A stretch of DNA of 64,000 nt, from NCBI RefSeq assembly GCF_014199615.1, contig NZ_JACHOB010000001.1, positions 558,001 through 622,000 on the forward strand. Reading direction: 5' to 3'. The notes under the pieces are model-generated. The model did not search any database, was not told the DNA's origin, and saw only the letters and a list, made by a program, of their open reading frames with translations. Positions 61,643 to 64,000 of the stretch are shown piece by piece. The stretch comes from Parvularcula dongshanensis (lineage in GTDB: Bacteria > Pseudomonadota > Alphaproteobacteria > Caulobacterales > Parvularculaceae). Within the stretch, counting starts at the first letter, position 1. Every line of letters starts with the position of its first letter. The position numbers were made by a program, and so were the translations under genes.

Positions 61643-63079
61643 TTAAGCTGCGGTCTTCTCTGAGGCGGTCAGGGCACGCGCGAAGGCGTCGGCGTCGAAG
61701 GGTTGCAAGTCCTGGACCTGCTCGCCGACGCCCACATAGTGAATGGGCAGGCCGAAGCGGTCGCCGAGCGCCACCAGCACGCCGCCGCGCGCCGTCCCGT
61801 CGAGCTTGGTCATGACGAGGCCGGTGGTCCCTGCCGTCTGCAGGAAGGCTTCGGCCTGACGCAGCGCGTTCTGACCGACCGTCGCGTCGAGGACGAGGAG
61901 GCTGTCATGCGGGGCGGACGGATCGAGCTTTCGGATGACGCGGACGAGCTTCGAGAGCTCGTCCATCAGCTCGGTCCGGTTCTGAAGCCGGCCCGCCGTG
62001 TCGATGATGACGACGTCGATGCCGTCGCGCCGGGCCTGTTCGATGGCGTCGTAGGCGAGGCCGGCGGAGTCGGCGCCCTGGGGCCGGGTGACGACCGGGC
62101 AGCCGGTCCGCTCGCCCCAGACCTGAAGCTGTTCGATCGCGGCGGCGCGGAAGGTGTCGCCCGCTGCGAGGAGGACGCTGCGCCCCTCGGCGGTGATCTT
62201 CGCGGCGAGCTTGCCGATCGTGGTCGTCTTGCCCGCACCGTTGACCCCGGCGACTAGGATGACGTGCGGCTTGTGCGAAGGGTCGATGGTCAGGGGCGCT
62301 TCGAGCGGGGTCAGCGTCGAGGCGACTTCGCCTGCGAGGACGCGGCGGACTTCGCCCATGGTGATGTCCTGCTTGTAGCGGGACTCGGACAGCGTCCGGA
62401 TGATGCGCCCGGTCGCGGGCAGCCCCAGGTCGGCCGCAAGGAGGTGGTCCTCCAGCGTCTCGAGCGCCTCGTCCGTCAGGGCACGGCGCTGAACGAAGGC
62501 ATCGGCCAGCCCCTCGCCGAGGCGGGCCGAGGACTTCGCCATGCCCGCGGCCAGGCGGCCGAACAGCCCCCCCTTCGGTTGAGGGCCCCCCTTCGGCTGA
62601 GGGGTGGGCTCGGGCCGCGCCTTGGGTGGCGCGGGTTCGGGAGGCGCGGGAACCGCTTCGGGGTCGGGACCGGGATTGATGACGACCGGCGGCTCCGGCA
62701 GCGGGTCGTCGGTCTCGGGAAGGTCGATCTCTGGGTCGCCGGTCACCGGGACTTCGGCAGGCGATTCCTCGCCCCCGGCGGCGACCGGCTCGGTACTCGC
62801 AGGCTTGTCTTCGTCCTCGCCGACGTCGTCCTTGCCGTCGCCGAAGTCTTCCTTCTGGTTCAAGAAGCCGGTCTCGCCCGCCTCCGAATCCTCCTCGACG
62901 GTCGCCGCGTGCGGCTCCCGGTTGGTGCCGGGCTGGAGCGAGGCGGCGCCGCCGGCGGGCACGCTCGGCGAGGGGGTCTCGTCGGGACGGCGGTGGACGC
63001 CTTCGTCCGGCGCCTTCTTGTCGTGCTGGTTCTCGCCGCCGAACAGACGGCCGAAGAACCCCTTCTTCTTCTCAGGCAT
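61643..63079 (-). CDS. ftsY: Signal recognition particle receptor FtsY
   Basis: FtsY is the membrane-associated GTPase receptor for SRP (Ffh is also in this window). The 478-residue protein has a long acidic, Pro-rich N-terminal A domain with a tandem PQPKGG repeat at about 163-174. The N domain is followed by G1 VAGVNGAGKTTTIGKLAAKI, VLLAAGDTFRAAAIEQLQVW and VVIIDTAGRLQNRTELMDEL. LVMTKLDGTARGGVLVALGD and GVGEQVQDLQPFDADAFARA at the C-terminus complete the receptor signature. It starts 18 bases after mtaB. Confidence 0.97.
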   Translation of the reverse strand: MPEKKKGFFGRLFGGENQHDKKAPDEGVHRRPDETPSPSVPAGGAASLQPGTNREPHAATVEEDSEAGETGFLNQKEDFGDGKDDVGEDEDKPASTEPVAAGGEESPAEVPVTGDPEIDLPETDDPLPEPPVVINPGPDPEAVPAPPEPAPPKARPEPTPQPKGGPQPKGGLFGRLAAGMAKSSARLGEGLADAFVQRRALTDEALETLEDHLLAADLGLPATGRIIRTLSESRYKQDITMGEVRRVLAGEVASTLTPLEAPLTIDPSHKPHVILVAGVNGAGKTTTIGKLAAKITAEGRSVLLAAGDTFRAAAIEQLQVWGERTGCPVVTRPQGADSAGLAYDAIEQARRDGIDVVIIDTAGRLQNRTELMDELSKLVRVIRKLDPSAPHDSLLVLDATVGQNALRQAEAFLQTAGTTGLVMTKLDGTARGGVLVALGDRFGLPIHYVGVGEQVQDLQPFDADAFARALTASEKTAA

Positions 63080-63097
63080 GGTTTTTCCTTCTCGGTC

Positions 63098-64000
63098 TCA
63101 AGCCCGAACAGCCAGGAGGCGCCGTCCGTCTCGCCTCTGCGGCAGAACGCTCAGTCGGGTTCCGGGCGCTGCCGCCCCCTCGCACACGATGTCGGTGAAG
63201 TCGGGCGTCTTGCCCGTCGCTCGGCCCGCCGCCGTCTGCTCGACCAGCAGGGTCTGCGGACGGTTCAGCTTCGCGTCCAGATGCGCTTGCAGCGCCGCCT
63301 CGGCGGCCGCCCGCAGAGCGGCCGCACGCGCCTTGACCACGGCCCGCGCCACCTGCGGCATGCGGGCGGCGGGCGTGCCGGTGCGCGGACTGAAGGGGAA
63401 GACGTGGACGTAGGAAAGACCGCAGTCGCGCACGAGCGCCCGCGTCTCGGCCGCCATCTCCTCTGTCTCGGTCGGGAAGCCCGCGATGAGGTCCGCGCCG
63501 AGCGCGATGTTCGGCCGCGCGGCGCGCAGGCGCTCTGACAGCCGCACGGCGTCCGCGCGGCTGTGGCGGCGCTTCATCCGCTTGAGGATCATGTCGGCGC
63601 CCGACTGCAAGGAGAGGTGCGCGTAGGGCGCGACCCGCTCCTCCTGCGTCAGAAGGGCGAAGAGACGGTCGTCGACCTCCGCGCCGTCGATCGAGGAGAG
63701 ACGGATGGCGACGTCCCCCGGCAGGGCGGCGAGGAGCGCCTCAACGAGGTGGCCGAGGCGTTCCTCGCCCAGGTCCGGGCCCCAGGAGGTGAGGTCGACG
63801 CCCGTCAGCACGACCTCCTTCGCCCCGAGGGCGGCAAGGTCGCGCGCTTCGGCGACGACCTCCTCGATCCGCTTCGAGCGGGCCTGCCCGCGGCCGTAGG
63901 GAATGATGCAGAAGGTGCAGCGGTGATCGCAGCCGTTCTGCACCTCGAGGTGCGCACGGATCGCGACGGCCGCCGGCGAAGGGGCGCGGGGCAGGGCCGT
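63098..64000 (-). CDS. mtaB: tRNA t6A37 methylthiotransferase MtaB, N-terminus beyond window
   Basis: MtaB converts t6A to ms2t6A at tRNA position 37 using radical SAM chemistry. The frame is open at the right edge, leaving the C-terminal ~300 residues. The radical-SAM cluster motif CDHRCTFCIIPYGRGQARSK is complete. EVVLTGVDLTSWG, LSLQSGADMILKRMKRRHSR, DLIAGFPTETEE and YVHVFPFSPRTGTPAARMPQ identify MtaB rather than MiaB. A C-terminal TRAM-like segment is present. The N-terminal MTTase domain is off the window. Confidence 0.94.
   Translation of the reverse strand, partial: TALPRAPSPAAVAIRAHLEVQNGCDHRCTFCIIPYGRGQARSKRIEEVVAEARDLAALGAKEVVLTGVDLTSWGPDLGEERLGHLVEALLAALPGDVAIRLSSIDGAEVDDRLFALLTQEERVAPYAHLSLQSGADMILKRMKRRHSRADAVRLSERLRAARPNIALGADLIAGFPTETEEMAAETRALVRDCGLSYVHVFPFSPRTGTPAARMPQVARAVVKARAAALRAAAEAALQAHLDAKLNRPQTLLVEQTAAGRATGKTPDFTDIVCEGAAAPGTRLSVLPQRRDGRRLLAVRA

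Overview
The window is a high-GC, tightly packed alphaproteobacterial chromosome segment. The gene orders hemE / RP001-type kinase / maf / aroE / coaE / dnaQ and parB-parA-rsmG-mnmG-mnmE-rho are those that flank the replication origin in Caulobacter-like bacteria. RegB/RegA/SenC, HemJ, DUF6489, DUF3576, an SDHAF4-like protein, intracellular PHA depolymerase and a CC0125-type lipoprotein point the same way, to something near Caulobacterales, Maricaulales or Parvularculales. The exact genus cannot be read from this sequence.

Layout. 1-5 kb: a truncated S9 peptidase, a lipoprotein, ferrochelatase with an overlapping histone-deacetylase-like enzyme, and threonine aldolase. 5-13 kb: the chromosome-partition and tRNA-modification block (parB, parA, rsmG, mnmG, mnmE, DUF6489, GDPD lipoprotein, rho), with three parS sites at 7.9 and 9.3-9.4 kb. 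13-16 kb: an Asp/Asn hydroxylase-like protein, hemJ and hemE. 15.89-16.24 kb: the likely chromosomal origin, an intergenic region with five GANTC (CcrM) sites, an inverted pair of DnaA-box-like nonamers and CtrA-like motifs. 16-20 kb: kinase/pyrophosphorylase, maf, aroE, coaE and dnaQ, reading away from the origin. 20-26 kb: a leftward cluster (exosortase/EPS-type ATPase, TPR lipoprotein and two WecG/TagA glycosyltransferases, one with a STAS-like tail) plus a GT2 glycosyltransferase. 26-32 kb: SDHAF4-like, DUF4282, polA and phaZ. 31.5-34 kb: senC/regB/regA redox control. 34-39 kb: GT2, sulfotransferase, a coiled-coil protein, malic enzyme and a YkuD enzyme. 39-44 kb: a CenR-like regulator, glpK, and a coupled symporter/asparaginase-like/methyltransferase operon. 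44-49 kb: ffh, a small lipoprotein, rpsP, rimM, SDR, YggS and a ThiE-like protein. 49-54 kb: porin, DUF3576, an unknown membrane protein and btuB under a cobalamin riboswitch. 54-64 kb: lolA, a candidate structured RNA with a strong terminator, an unknown protein, TauE, GST, xthA, DUF5694, a MarR regulator with a histone-H1-like tail, NUDIX, yciB, ftsY and truncated mtaB.

Reading as a whole, this is mostly core chromosome centred on ori/parS rather than a mobile island. No tRNA, rRNA, insertion sequence, prophage or CRISPR array was seen. The least ordinary elements are the origin-proximal EPS-type cluster with its WecG-STAS fusion, the MarR-H1 fusion, the half-size asparaginase operon and the unassigned RNA after lolA. 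All start sites and motif assignments come from reading the sequence; no database search was run.
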